From UBA2943 sp946534895 (GTDB taxonomy: Bacteria; Bacillota; Clostridia; Christensenellales; Aristaeellaceae), in contig CAMNDE010000001.1 of NCBI GenBank assembly GCA_946534895.1, positions 50,544 to 114,543 of the forward strand: DNA of 64,000 bases. Direction: 5' to 3'. Positions 17,475-27,100 of this stretch are shown here, piece after piece. Position numbers and translations under genes: made by a program. The notes under the pieces were generated by a model, which saw only the letters and a list, made by a program, of their open reading frames with translations, made no database searches and was not told the DNA's origin. Positions within the stretch are counted from its first letter, which is position 1. Each line of letters starts with the position of its first letter.

Positions 17475-18419
17475 ATGAAAAAAACAGAATGCTGGGTCCT
17501 GACCGGACCTACCGCAAGCGGGAAATCGGATCTGGCTGTCCAGATTGCACTCAAGAACCAATGTGAAATCATCTGTATGGACTCCATGCAGATCTACAGA
17601 GGAATGGATATTGGTACAGCAAAGCCTACACCGGCCGAACAGGAGCTTGTACCACATCATATGCTGGATATTGTCGATCCCGGAACTGCTTTTTCCGTCG
17701 TGGAATACAGGGATATGGCCTACGAAACCATTCATGAAATTGCCAGTCGCGGCAGGCTTCCACTGCTTGTGGGCGGCACAGGCTTTTATCTGCGCGCACT
17801 GCGCCATCCCATGGCCATGGGGGATGTGCCTGCCGATCCTGCGCTTCGAAAAGAAATGGAAATCGAAGCAGAAACCCCCGAGGGGAAAAAACGCCTTCAT
17901 CAGAAACTGCAGACCATAGATCCTGTTTCCGCTGCACGTCTCCATGAAAATGATGTCCGACGCGTCATCAGGGCACTGGAAGTTTCCATACTCAGCGGAA
18001 TCCCTTTCTCCCGGCAGCGTCAACCGGAAGAAGATTGTCCCATTCACTGCCGCTGCATCTGTCTGACCATGGACAGGGAAATCCTGTATGCCAGGATCAA
18101 TCAGCGGGTAGAGAACATGCTGCATGCAGGACTTGTCCGTGAGGTCGAGCGTCTCCTGCAGCAGGGCGTATCGCCGGAAGCCCAGGCCATGCAGGGAATC
18201 GGATATAAGGAAGTAGTGCTATTTCTTCAGGGAAAATGTACCCTTGAAGAAGCCGCCGACATGATCAAACTCAATACCCGGCATTATGCCAAACGTCAGC
18301 TGACATGGATGCGGCGTGAAGAAGACCTGCTCTGGCTGGATCATGACAACCAGGCTTTCAGTAATTCGGAAAAGTATTTTAAGGAGGAACAGACCATTGG
18401 ATATACAGCAGCTGATTGA
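17475..18419 (+). CDS. miaA: tRNA dimethylallyltransferase
   Basis: Transfers a dimethylallyl group to A37 of tRNAs, producing the i6A substrate of MiaB. The 314-residue enzyme has P-loop GPTASGKS (11-18), the DSMQIYRGMDIGTAKP block, PHHMLDIVDP, and GGTGFYLRAL. The C-terminal part has the QAMQGIGYKEV and RHYAKRQLTWMRR motifs. ATG 17475 has GGAG ten bases upstream; a GTG right after the mutL stop would add six residues. Its 3' end overlaps the start of the next gene by 23 bases. Confidence 0.96.
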   Translation: MKKTECWVLTGPTASGKSDLAVQIALKNQCEIICMDSMQIYRGMDIGTAKPTPAEQELVPHHMLDIVDPGTAFSVVEYRDMAYETIHEIASRGRLPLLVGGTGFYLRALRHPMAMGDVPADPALRKEMEIEAETPEGKKRLHQKLQTIDPVSAARLHENDVRRVIRALEVSILSGIPFSRQRQPEEDCPIHCRCICLTMDREILYARINQRVENMLHAGLVREVERLLQQGVSPEAQAMQGIGYKEVVLFLQGKCTLEEAADMIKLNTRHYAKRQLTWMRREEDLLWLDHDNQAFSNSEKYFKEEQTIGYTAAD

Positions 18420-19638
18420 TCACGCAGAGAATAAACTGGCCGATGCCTTTCATGAGGCAGAAAGTGTGGAAGCTTTCTGGACGAAAAGAATTCTAAGTGC
18501 CTTCTCAGAACATCAGATTTCGTATCGGCATTTCGCAGGAAGCACCGGTTATGGGAACGGAGATATCGGCAGGGAAGCGCTGGAAAGCGTCTTTGCTCAG
18601 GTTTTTGGAAGTGAAGCCGCCATCGTCCGCCCGCAGATTGCCAGCGGTACTGCTGCTCTTGCCCTTGGTCTTTTCGGTCTTGTACGTCCTGGAGACGAAA
18701 TCCTGTCTGCCACTGGTCGACCCTATGATACCATGGAGCAGATCCTCGGCATCAATGAAGGGGAAGTACCCGTGGGATCGCTGAAGGAACTGCATGTTTC
18801 TTATAGACAGGTGGAGCTTGCAGACGGTCACATCGATCTGGAGGCAGTTGAAAAAGCGATCGGACCTGATACACGGCTCGTGATTGCTCAGCGCAGCAGA
18901 GGTTATGCCTGGCGCCCCGCCATACTGCCGGAAGAATTCCGTGCACTTGCCGAAATCGTCCATAAGCATCCGGAGGTACGCCTCATGGTGGACAACTGCT
19001 ATGGCGAATTTGTCTGTACAACAGAACCCAGTATGGAAGGCGCAGATCTGTGCGTCGGCAGTCTGATCAAAAACGCCGGCGGTGGTCTGGCTCCCACTGG
19101 TGGATATCTTCTTGGAACCCAGGAAGCTGTGGATATGGTCGCATCAAGACTGACTGCGCCTGGAATCGGACTCGAAGTCGGCTCATATACACCCGGCTAC
19201 CAGATGTTTTTTCAGGGCTTGTTCATGGCGCCTCATACGGTCTGTCAGGCACTGAAAACAGCCATGCTGACCGCCCAGGTCTTTTCAGATCTTGGTATGG
19301 AAACCGCTCCTGGCCCTCTGGATAAGCGCTCCGATCTTATTCAGGCAATCAAGTTCGGAACTCCGGAACGTCTGATTCGGTTCTGTCAGGGGATCCAGAT
19401 GGCATCACCCATCGATTCCATGGCATTGCCTGAACCCTGGGATATGCCCGGTTATGACGACCAGGTCATCATGGCTGCGGGGACCTTTATCGCCGGTGCT
19501 TCCATAGAACTGAGCTGCGACGGCCCGATGAGAGAGCCATATACCGGCTATCTGCAGGGCAGCCTCACCTATATACACGGAAAAATCGCTCTCCAGAAAG
19601 CACTCGAACATATGCTGGCCGGCGGCGCACTTTCCTGA
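18397..19638 (+). CDS. PLP-dependent methionine gamma-lyase-like (YnbB family)
   Basis: A 413-residue fold-type I PLP enzyme of the family once called aluminum resistance protein (Pfam Met_gamma_lyase). Seen: the cofactor-binding SGTAALALGLFGLVRPGDEIL region, QRSRGYAWRP, MVDNCYGEF with the PLP-ring Asp, and SLIKNAGGGLAPTGGY with the Schiff-base Lys. TTG 18397 is used because AAGGAGG lies nine bases before it and the next ATG is far inside. It overlaps miaA by 23 bases, which implies coupled translation; miaA is often followed by this family in Firmicutes. Its physiological substrate is uncertain. Confidence 0.87.
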   Translation: MDIQQLIDHAENKLADAFHEAESVEAFWTKRILSAFSEHQISYRHFAGSTGYGNGDIGREALESVFAQVFGSEAAIVRPQIASGTAALALGLFGLVRPGDEILSATGRPYDTMEQILGINEGEVPVGSLKELHVSYRQVELADGHIDLEAVEKAIGPDTRLVIAQRSRGYAWRPAILPEEFRALAEIVHKHPEVRLMVDNCYGEFVCTTEPSMEGADLCVGSLIKNAGGGLAPTGGYLLGTQEAVDMVASRLTAPGIGLEVGSYTPGYQMFFQGLFMAPHTVCQALKTAMLTAQVFSDLGMETAPGPLDKRSDLIQAIKFGTPERLIRFCQGIQMASPIDSMALPEPWDMPGYDDQVIMAAGTFIAGASIELSCDGPMREPYTGYLQGSLTYIHGKIALQKALEHMLAGGALS

Positions 19639-19642
19639 ATGC

Positions 19643-19672
19643 TTGACAGGTAAAAAGCGCACCCCGTATAAT
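19643..19672 (+). promoter_or_regulatory. Strong promoter for split transketolase genes
   Basis: Perfect hexamers TTGACA (19643-19648) and TATAAT (19667-19672) with an 18-base spacer, 58 bases before the start at 19731. Confidence 0.85.
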
Positions 19673-19730
19673 AGCGACTGTGAGTTTCTTTATCCATTTC
19701 TGATAGATTTCTTGCAAGGAGGACAATCAT

Positions 19731-20546
19731 ATGGATATTCAGGCTTTGAAAGATGTCTGTCGGCAGGTCCGGCGTGATATCATAATTATGACGAATAAAG
19801 CCGGAGCCGGACATCCTGGTGGATCGCTTTCCAGTGTTGAAGCCATGGTTGCGCTGTACTTTGACGTAATGCGCAATGTGGACCCCGAAAATGACAAGCG
19901 TCCGGACCGCGACCGTTTTGTTCTTTCCAAAGGCCACGCCGCACCGGCATTATACGGCACACTGTGTGAGCGCGGCTTCTTCGGCAGAGAAGAATTCGAT
20001 CATTTCCGTCAGCTGCACGGCATTCTCCAGGGACATCCGGATACCAAGAAGTGCCCCGGCGTTGACGCGTCCACCGGTTCCCTTGGACAGGGCATTTCCA
20101 TTGCTGTGGGTATGGCCCTTGGTGCAAAGCACATCCATTCAGATGTTCACGTCTATACCATCATCGGTGATGGTGAAAGCGATGAAGGTCTGGTCTGGGA
20201 AGCCTCGATGGCTGCAGCACATTATAAACTGGATAATCTGACTGTCATTCTTGATCACAATGGAATGCAGATCGACGGTACCAATGATCAGGTCATGAGT
20301 CTGGGCAATATCCGGATGAAGTTCGAAGCCTTCGGATATGATATTGTGGAAGTGGATGACGGAAACGATATCGAGAAGATGCTGGCAGCTCTGCATACAC
20401 CTGCCTGTCCCGGCAAGCCCCGCCTCATTCTGATGCATACGCTCAAAGGAAAGGGAGTTTCTTTCATGGAAGGCCAGGTCGGCTGGCACGGAAAGGCACC
20501 CAATGATGAACAGACGGCAATCGCTCTGAAAGATCTGGAGGGTTGA
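19731..20546 (+). CDS. Transketolase, N-terminal subunit
   Basis: First half of a two-subunit, thiamine-diphosphate transketolase of the non-oxidative pentose phosphate pathway. The 271-residue chain holds the substrate and TPP-binding half: HPGGSLSS, SKGHAAPALYG, GSLGQGIS and the TPP motif GDGESDEGLVWEA followed by DHNGMQIDG. AAGGAGG sits ahead of the start. The C-terminal subunit begins four bases after its stop. Split transketolases are usual in Clostridia and archaea. Confidence 0.94.
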   Translation: MDIQALKDVCRQVRRDIIIMTNKAGAGHPGGSLSSVEAMVALYFDVMRNVDPENDKRPDRDRFVLSKGHAAPALYGTLCERGFFGREEFDHFRQLHGILQGHPDTKKCPGVDASTGSLGQGISIAVGMALGAKHIHSDVHVYTIIGDGESDEGLVWEASMAAAHYKLDNLTVILDHNGMQIDGTNDQVMSLGNIRMKFEAFGYDIVEVDDGNDIEKMLAALHTPACPGKPRLILMHTLKGKGVSFMEGQVGWHGKAPNDEQTAIALKDLEG

Positions 20547-20550
20547 GCAT

Positions 20551-21471
20551 ATGGAGAAGAAATCTATTCGAGTAGCTTACGGTGAATCGCTGGTGCGCCT
20601 TGGCGCTGAAAACGACAAGATTGTTGTTCTTGATGCTGATCTTGCCGAAGCAACCATGACCAAAGGTTTTAAAGCAGCTTATCCTGACCGCTTTTATGAT
20701 TGCGGTATTGCAGAAGCCAATATGGTTGATATGGCAGCCGGCATGTCTACCATGGGCCTGATTCCTTTCTGTTCCACTTTTGCGGTTTTTGCCGGACGCA
20801 GCTATGATCAGATCCGCAACGGCATCTGCTATCCCAAGTTTAACGTCAAGCTTGGTTTTTCCCATGCAGGCATAACCCTTGGCGAAGACGGCGGATCCCA
20901 TCAGGCAATCGAAGACATTGCTCTTATGAGAGTCCTGCCCAACATGACTGTATTCGCCCCCTCCGATGCCAATGAATGCTGGGAATGCGTCAAGGCTGCC
21001 GCAGCCATCGAAGGTCCTGTCTTTATCCGTACGGCACGTCTTCCTTCTCCCGTATATGATCCCGCTCCCTTTGAAGTGGGCAAGGGCCGCGTGATCTGTG
21101 ATGGAACTGACTGCGTAATTTTCACCTGCGGCATCATGCTGGAGCATTGCCTGAATGCGGTGGAAATCCTGAAAGAAAAAGGCAAGAATCCCGCGCTTGT
21201 TTCCTTCCATACCCTGAAACCTTTCGATGGCGCTCTTGCTCTTGAGTATGCTGCCAAATGCAAAAATGTCTTTACCGTGGAAGAGCATTCCATCATCGGC
21301 GGCCTCGGTGATGCTGTTGCTGCTGAGCTTTGTGGAAAGGGAAGCTTTGTTTTCCGCAAAATCGGAATCAACGATGTTTTCGGTCAAAGCGGCAAGCCTG
21401 CTGATCTGCTCAGAGAATACGGGCTCACCGGACCGCAGATTGCCGAAACGGTCCTCGAATCCTGCAAGTAA
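20551..21471 (+). CDS. Transketolase, C-terminal subunit
   Basis: Second half of the transketolase, carrying the pyrimidine-binding and C-terminal domains (306 residues). Visible blocks are DADLAEATMTKGF, YDCGIAEANMVDMAAGMS with the TPP-activating Glu, and EDGGSHQAIEDIALMRVLPNM. The C-terminal domain includes VEEHSIIGGLG. GGAGGG precedes the start, and the gene is followed by a terminator, so this is a two-gene operon. Confidence 0.94.
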   Translation: MEKKSIRVAYGESLVRLGAENDKIVVLDADLAEATMTKGFKAAYPDRFYDCGIAEANMVDMAAGMSTMGLIPFCSTFAVFAGRSYDQIRNGICYPKFNVKLGFSHAGITLGEDGGSHQAIEDIALMRVLPNMTVFAPSDANECWECVKAAAAIEGPVFIRTARLPSPVYDPAPFEVGKGRVICDGTDCVIFTCGIMLEHCLNAVEILKEKGKNPALVSFHTLKPFDGALALEYAAKCKNVFTVEEHSIIGGLGDAVAAELCGKGSFVFRKIGINDVFGQSGKPADLLREYGLTGPQIAETVLESCK

Positions 21472-21486
21472 TTTTTCTCTCACTGG

Positions 21487-21510
21487 AAAAGGCCCCAGCC
21501 GGGGCCTTTT
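21487..21510 (+). terminator. Terminator after transketolase operon
   Basis: AAAAGGCCCC-AGCC-GGGGCCTTTT: 10-base perfect stem with a 4-base loop ending in T4, 15 bases after the stop codon. Confidence 0.92.
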
Positions 21511-21676
21511 CTTAATGTTTCCTTAGGGTTTGATGAAACCGGAAGGAATTGCATTCCTGAAGGAGAAACTTTGACAACACATCAGGAATAAGAACGAATC
21601 CTGATGCAGCTTCCCTGTATATGATACTGATCGTTCCAGATCATCGGGAAAGCAGAAAAAAGGAGGAAACTGTACC

Positions 21677-22615
21677 ATGAGTTATAATATCAGTAAAAAA
21701 CTGAATGATGCCTGGATAAAAATCAATGAAGGCATCAGCAGCGCCGCGGATACTATTTCAGGCGCCAGCAAGAACCGGATCCAGGAAATCCGTCTTGAAG
21801 GAAAAAAGCAGGCACTCAACACAGAACTCGTATCGGCCATCGTGGAACTTTACCGTAACGGTGCACAGCTTCCGGAAGAGATTGCGCAGAAAGCTGCTGA
21901 GCTTTCCGGTATCATGCAGGAACTGGCTGCCCTTCATCCTGCAGCTGCCGCCGCCACAGCCGCCGATTCCAAAAAGGATGAGGATGTACCGGTTATCACC
22001 GTTGACGATAAAAACGATCCAGTCCAGTCCGAAGATTCCTCTGTATCTGCTGAAGAAACAGCAGAACCGGAAGAAGCTGAGATTGTTTATGAAGCAGAGG
22101 CTGACAGCGTGCCGGAACAGACAGACGATACAGCCGCTCCCGAAACTCCGGATGATATCAGTGATCCCGAACCGGCATCCGAGTCCCCCGAGGCTGAACC
22201 TCAGCCAGAATCTGCCCCGACAGAATGCGAAGAGACAGCGTCGGAAAATGCAACAGCTTCTGACCCTGCTTCCACAGAGCAGATCGTCGACGATATTTTG
22301 GAAAAGGCAGATCAGAAAGTTGATAAGATACTCCATGAGCTCGACACTGCAACCGACAGTGTCGTAGATCATATCCAGAACAGCGATGAACTCAAAAATG
22401 TTCAGAAAAAAGCAGGAGAAGCCGCAAAAGGCATGAGCGAGTTTGTGGAAAAAGCTGCCCAGAGTCTTGACCGCGTCGCAGAAAAAGCCGGAAATGCCAT
22501 TTCTTCTTTTCTGGAAAATGTAACCAGAAAACCGGATGCGCATTCCGAGCAAGCCTCTTCCGCTCCTGAGGCACAGGATGTCCCGAAAGAAAACGATAAG
22601 AATACAGACCAGTAA
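21677..22615 (+). CDS. Acidic, low-complexity helical protein, unknown function
   Basis: A 312-residue protein with no recognisable family. Residues 1-85 are predicted helical (KKLNDAWIKINEGISSAADTIS). Residues 95-205 are a disordered region rich in Glu, Pro, Ala, Ser and Asp, and 205-285 is amphipathic helix with alternating K/E and repeated DKILHE and VEKAAQ-like units. There is no signal peptide or transmembrane segment. AAAAGGAGG lies before the start. The 200-base leader contains two small inverted repeats (21544-21558 and 21580-21607). It is a single-gene unit between two terminators. Confidence 0.75.
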   Translation: MSYNISKKLNDAWIKINEGISSAADTISGASKNRIQEIRLEGKKQALNTELVSAIVELYRNGAQLPEEIAQKAAELSGIMQELAALHPAAAAATAADSKKDEDVPVITVDDKNDPVQSEDSSVSAEETAEPEEAEIVYEAEADSVPEQTDDTAAPETPDDISDPEPASESPEAEPQPESAPTECEETASENATASDPASTEQIVDDILEKADQKVDKILHELDTATDSVVDHIQNSDELKNVQKKAGEAAKGMSEFVEKAAQSLDRVAEKAGNAISSFLENVTRKPDAHSEQASSAPEAQDVPKENDKNTDQ

Positions 22616-22619
22616 TCGA

Positions 22620-22652
22620 AACAGCCCGGCAGACACTCTGCCGGGCTGTTTT
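22620..22652. terminator. Bidirectional terminator
   Basis: Perfect 14-base stem AACAGCCCGGCAGA / TCTGCCGGGCTGTT with a 3-base loop, between the acidic protein (+) and the SRAP gene (-), which converge here. Confidence 0.92.
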
Positions 22653-23254
22653 CAGCTTAAAAATGATATCTGACGTTCCATGGATACATATGACATATCG
22701 GACAGCCAATGTTTTTGCAAATAACCCGCGGGATCCTCCAGAGACAGGGCCAGCCAGTCATTCCTGGCTTCAAACGGAAGAATGACAGGCATTCGGTCAT
22801 GAAGATGCGAAATACTATCCGACGCACTCCGCGTCAATACCGTAAAGCAGCTTTCCCCATTTTCCATGCGATATATTCCTGCCAGCATGGCCGCATTAAG
22901 GTTTTCAGGCCATATCCGCATCTTCGCATGCGGCTTGATTCTGTGATCCCATTCAAAATACGAGGTAAAGGGAATCAGGCACCGTCTCTCCAGCATGAGA
23001 TCCTGAAACATTTCTTTCTCCATAGCTGATTCAGACCTTGCGTTAATGATCATTCTGCTCCCGGCTCTGAATCCCCACTTCATCAGGAACGGCCTGCATT
23101 CACTCCTGCTGCGATTTCTTGCCAGTACCAGCGCTTTCTGTCCTGGACGGACTTCACCAAGCGCCGGCTTTTCGCTGTTTTTGCTCACTTCCCGGAACAG
23201 TGCTTCAATCTCGGGCGGAAGATGGTCTTCCGGTACAAAAAAGCGTCCGCACAT
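22652..23254 (-). CDS. SOS response-associated peptidase (SRAP/HMCES family)
   Basis: A 200-residue protein that in this family forms a thiazolidine crosslink to abasic sites in single-stranded DNA through the N-terminal Cys. All active-site elements are present: C2 exposed after Met removal (MCGRFF), N71 in INARSE, E101 in YFEW and H152 in HDRMPVIL. The length fits the bacterial YedK type. It is the last gene of a minus-strand operon, three bases after the epimerase-like gene. Confidence 0.92.
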   Translation of the reverse strand: MCGRFFVPEDHLPPEIEALFREVSKNSEKPALGEVRPGQKALVLARNRSRSECRPFLMKWGFRAGSRMIINARSESAMEKEMFQDLMLERRCLIPFTSYFEWDHRIKPHAKMRIWPENLNAAMLAGIYRMENGESCFTVLTRSASDSISHLHDRMPVILPFEARNDWLALSLEDPAGYLQKHWLSDMSYVSMERQISFLS

Positions 23255-23257
23255 AAT

Positions 23258-24151
23258 TCATCGATCCCAGATCACATCAAACCATGTGACATAGGTTTCT
23301 CCCGGGGAAAGCAGTGTCACAAAAGGCTTGTCTTCAAATCTGCCGCTCTCTGCCCTGGTTGCAGGAATACCATGCCATGGTTCAAGGCAAACATAATCAG
23401 CATTTTTCCCGCCGGCACTCCAGATGGCGAGTGCTTCCATTTTCGGAAAATGCATCGTAAGTCCATGCCCGGTTTTCCGGTTTTCCAGCCGCACTGACCG
23501 GGAATTCAGCCCGGAAAACAGCCAGGAATCCCGGATATCAATCTCATGGTGATTCAGAGGAAGAACATGTCCATCATGGAAAAAGGGGAGTTTTTCTTCA
23601 CCATCAATGGCTCCGCCGCCCGGCGTTGCTGCAATCACGCCATCTTCTTGTTCTGAGAAAATAACGTCATAATCATCAAATACAGCATTCTCTTCCATGG
23701 GGCAGATGAATGCCGGATGTCCGCCGACACAGAACGGCATGGTTTTCTGATCGCGGTTTTTCACCCGAAAAGACGTCCGGATGCCATGATCAAAAAGCTC
23801 GTAGGAAACAAGAAAATCAAAGCAGAAGGGATAACATGCATGCGTCTCTTCATTGTCCCGGAGCAGCAGCTCCACAAAATCCGGACCATAAGCAGACCGT
23901 TCAAACACAGGATTTACCCGGGTAAACCCGTGTTTCGGCATTGCATAGGCAACACCATCGATGATGACTTTCCCGTCTTTGGGAGCACCGCATACAGGGA
24001 AAAGAACTGGAGCATGCTGATTCCAGACCGCCGGATCAGCCTGCCAGATTTTCTCCCTGCCATCGCCGTTCATAAAGGAAACCAGCTGGGCTCCTTCTGT
24101 GGTAATTACAGCTTTCGTTTCTCCATAGGAAAGATGAATAAGTTCAGCCAT
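23258..24151 (-). CDS. Aldose 1-epimerase-like protein (LacX type)
   Basis: A 297-residue galactose-mutarotase-fold protein. Characteristic blocks are GAQLVSFMNGDGREKIWQAD, PVLFPVCG, KHGFTR, FCVGGHPAF and CLEPWHGIP. The sequence fits the LacX/YeaD-like branch of sugar-phosphate or aldose epimerases, whose substrates are often unknown. GGAGG precedes the ATG at 24151. It lies 24 bases downstream of the glycosyltransferase gene, so a role in sugar supply for that enzyme is possible but not shown. Confidence 0.87.
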   Translation of the reverse strand: MAELIHLSYGETKAVITTEGAQLVSFMNGDGREKIWQADPAVWNQHAPVLFPVCGAPKDGKVIIDGVAYAMPKHGFTRVNPVFERSAYGPDFVELLLRDNEETHACYPFCFDFLVSYELFDHGIRTSFRVKNRDQKTMPFCVGGHPAFICPMEENAVFDDYDVIFSEQEDGVIAATPGGGAIDGEEKLPFFHDGHVLPLNHHEIDIRDSWLFSGLNSRSVRLENRKTGHGLTMHFPKMEALAIWSAGGKNADYVCLEPWHGIPATRAESGRFEDKPFVTLLSPGETYVTWFDVIWDR

Positions 24152-24175
24152 ACAATTTTCCTCCTTTGGGAATAC

Positions 24176-27100
24176 TCAGTAAGCGATCGCATAATACACG
24201 TTCAGGAAACGCTTTCCTATATCGAGCCAGGCTTCAGGAACAGCCATGCCGGATGCATAAGGATAGAGGATGATGAACAACAGCAGAGCAAGCAGAAGAA
24301 GAACGCAGGTCACATATCGTACTGTCCGCGGAAACAGACCATACAGATAATACAGGCTCATGGTTACTGACAGAATCAGGAAAGGCACAGATGCAAAATA
24401 GTGATAAATATATGTGCCTCTGGGAACCAGAACCCATGGAAGAAACTGGGCAAGAAGAGATATCATCAGAAACGCAGGAGAAATATCCCAGGAGTGACTG
24501 GACCAGTGTACGATGCAGCCAGAGCCCTCCCTCGTATCATAGTGTCTGGAGAACCATAACAGTATCATACACAGTACCCCCGCCAGACCCGTATACCATA
24601 CAGCCGGATTCCCAAAGCAGAAGATGGACAGACTTCTGCCCTGAGGCATAAACTGAGCCATGGCATAGTACATGGGGCGTTTCATAAGCGGCCATTCATA
24701 CCACGGAGAATAGAACGGATGATCCATTCCAAGTCCGGGCGTTGAGTGATAGCTGAGCATGCCTTCCTGAGCGCTTACAACCAGCTGGAGATACTGGCCA
24801 ATGCCCTGAGGATTCCGGTAACTGAAATACGGGATGTAGGAAAGCAGATAAATCACCAGTGGGATTGCGACGAAAAACAACAGGCACCACAGACAGAGCT
24901 TGACAATCCGTGAGAAAGCCAGATCACGGCGTTTCTCCAGAATCTGCATATCTTTTTCCGCAAGCCCGTCGAAATCATTCAGACACTGCCTGGAAAGCTC
25001 GCTGAGCCGCATATGCCGGAACAGTGTCCAGAAATACAGAACGGCAAGCCCGATCCCCGCATAGACGCCGATCCATTTGGATGCAATGGCGCATCCCATG
25101 AAAAAGCCTGAAAAACCGAGATTTGTCACCAGCGACGACATTTTCTCCTGCGTCACATCCGACTGCATAAATCGAAGCATGAACCAGTATGCAAAGATAA
25201 TGAACAGAACAGGGAAGGAGTCAATAGTGGCAATCCTTGTCTGCGTCAGATGCATGCAGTCCATAGCCATCAGTGCACAGCTCAGCACAGCAAAAGAGGT
25301 CTTTTTGGTCAGCTGCTTCCCAAGCAGGTACATTCCCGGAAGCATCAGTATTCCTGCAACAGCTCCGGCAAATCTCCATCCAAAAGGCGTCATTCCCCAT
25401 AATGCCACGCCCCATGACATGATGACTTTCCCCAGAGGGGGATGTGTCGTTTCATAGGGTGTCTGGGCATGAAGATGTTCATATGCCGTACGGGCATGAT
25501 AGATTTCATCAAAGTAAGTACTGTTATACCAGCCCGGTTCGCCTTCCAGACTGTCCTGCTCATCTACGATTGCTTCCGGGCTGGAATAAAGCGGGGATTC
25601 CTGCACGGCGTTTTCCCAGGAAGCAACGGTAAACGGAATCCTTTCCCCGGAAACATGGACCAGCGTTCCATCTTCGCGCACAATCTCCCGGGAACGCCTG
25701 AAAATCACCTCATTCAGTTTCAGACCAATCTGTTCAGCGGTGATCCGTACAAATCTTCCATTCAGCTTTTCCACAGAATCATAGGTGTTGCCTCCGGAGA
25801 ACTGACGGGAATCACCTTCTCCCCAGGATGGCATGAGATATTTCCAACGGAAGCACTGCCCCTGATCCATTTCAGCCCAGTGCGTTGTCCATTCCACGCC
25901 ATCCCGACTCGTTTCCACAAGAAAATCATCATAGGAAACCTGACAGAAATACAGCATACTGAATTCTTCATGAATATCCCCAAGGTCCAGGGTCACTGTT
26001 TCCTGGGGTGCAGAAGAGGACCACGTTGTCTGGGGAGCCTTCATGCTGCCTAAGTTCCACAGGCATACACCACTGTACATCAGTGTCATACCCAATAAAA
26101 GAACCGTATCCAGCTTCTTCCAATGCAGAGAAGCATCTGTGCGATAGTCTAGCGGGGAGCGTACCCGACCTGTAAAGTGTTGCACCGGGAATGCACGCCT
26201 GATGCATGAGAATGAATAGACGGTCTGCGCCTCGGCAGTCACGGCTCCGATATATATGCCATACCCGGAAAGAACCAGGTTCCACAAAGACAGAATCGAT
26301 GCCAGCAGGGAAGTATCGGCATTCAGGTGTCCCATGCTGGACCCGAGACGGATGGAATTATCAAGAACAATTCCCTCGTTTATAAATACCGGCACTGTAA
26401 GCAGTGCAAGGAGAACAAGATATTTTCTGTCTTTTACAAGCAGGAATGCAAGCATAAGGAGACCGATCGCCGGAAAAATGTAGCGCTCATGCATCTTGAT
26501 GCCAAGGGAAAACAGCAGAATAAACAGCAAGGCCCCATAGTACGGAAGGAATTTCATGGACCCTGCGCGCAGATACATGGGTACAACAATTGCAAATGCC
26601 AGTGCCATGGCCCCGTAACCTGCAATACTCCAAGAAGCCCCTGCAATGCAGCATATCAGAAAAAACAGACAGAAAAGACTGAGAATCAGCGGCTCCGCCC
26701 AGGCACAGGTTCTTTTCAGTCTTCTGTTCACATCATACATGAACACTGCTGCCATGCCACAGATCATAAGAAGAGCAGCCGTCACGTCCCAGGTAACGGA
26801 CATACTGATGCTTTCCCAGTTTTTCCCAAAGAGATAGTACAGATTGGCTGCGTTCACTGTAGCATATGCATAGGAAGAAAGCGTTTCCTGATACTTGGCA
26901 ATCAGCCACCCAAACGGCATATGGATACCGAAAGGAAGAATGACAATCAGTGCCACCGCAGCCGCATAGGCCAGACCGGTCAGAAACCGCTTCGTCTGAT
27001 CCCTGTCCCACTTCCTCAATGTCACCAGAATAGCAAGCAGTCCAAGTGGTCCAAGCATCAAGGCCTGCGGCTTGACAAGCACAGAAAGCACATAGAGGGG

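Noticed and set aside
16920..18125. A 401-codon open frame on the minus strand
   Set aside because: It lies wholly antisense to mutL and miaA, which have full motif support, and its translation is rich in His, Cys and Phe with no family signal.
21758..22636. A 292-codon minus-strand frame rich in Cys, Phe and Arg
   Set aside because: Mirror frame of the acidic low-complexity protein, which has the ribosome site and terminator on the plus strand.
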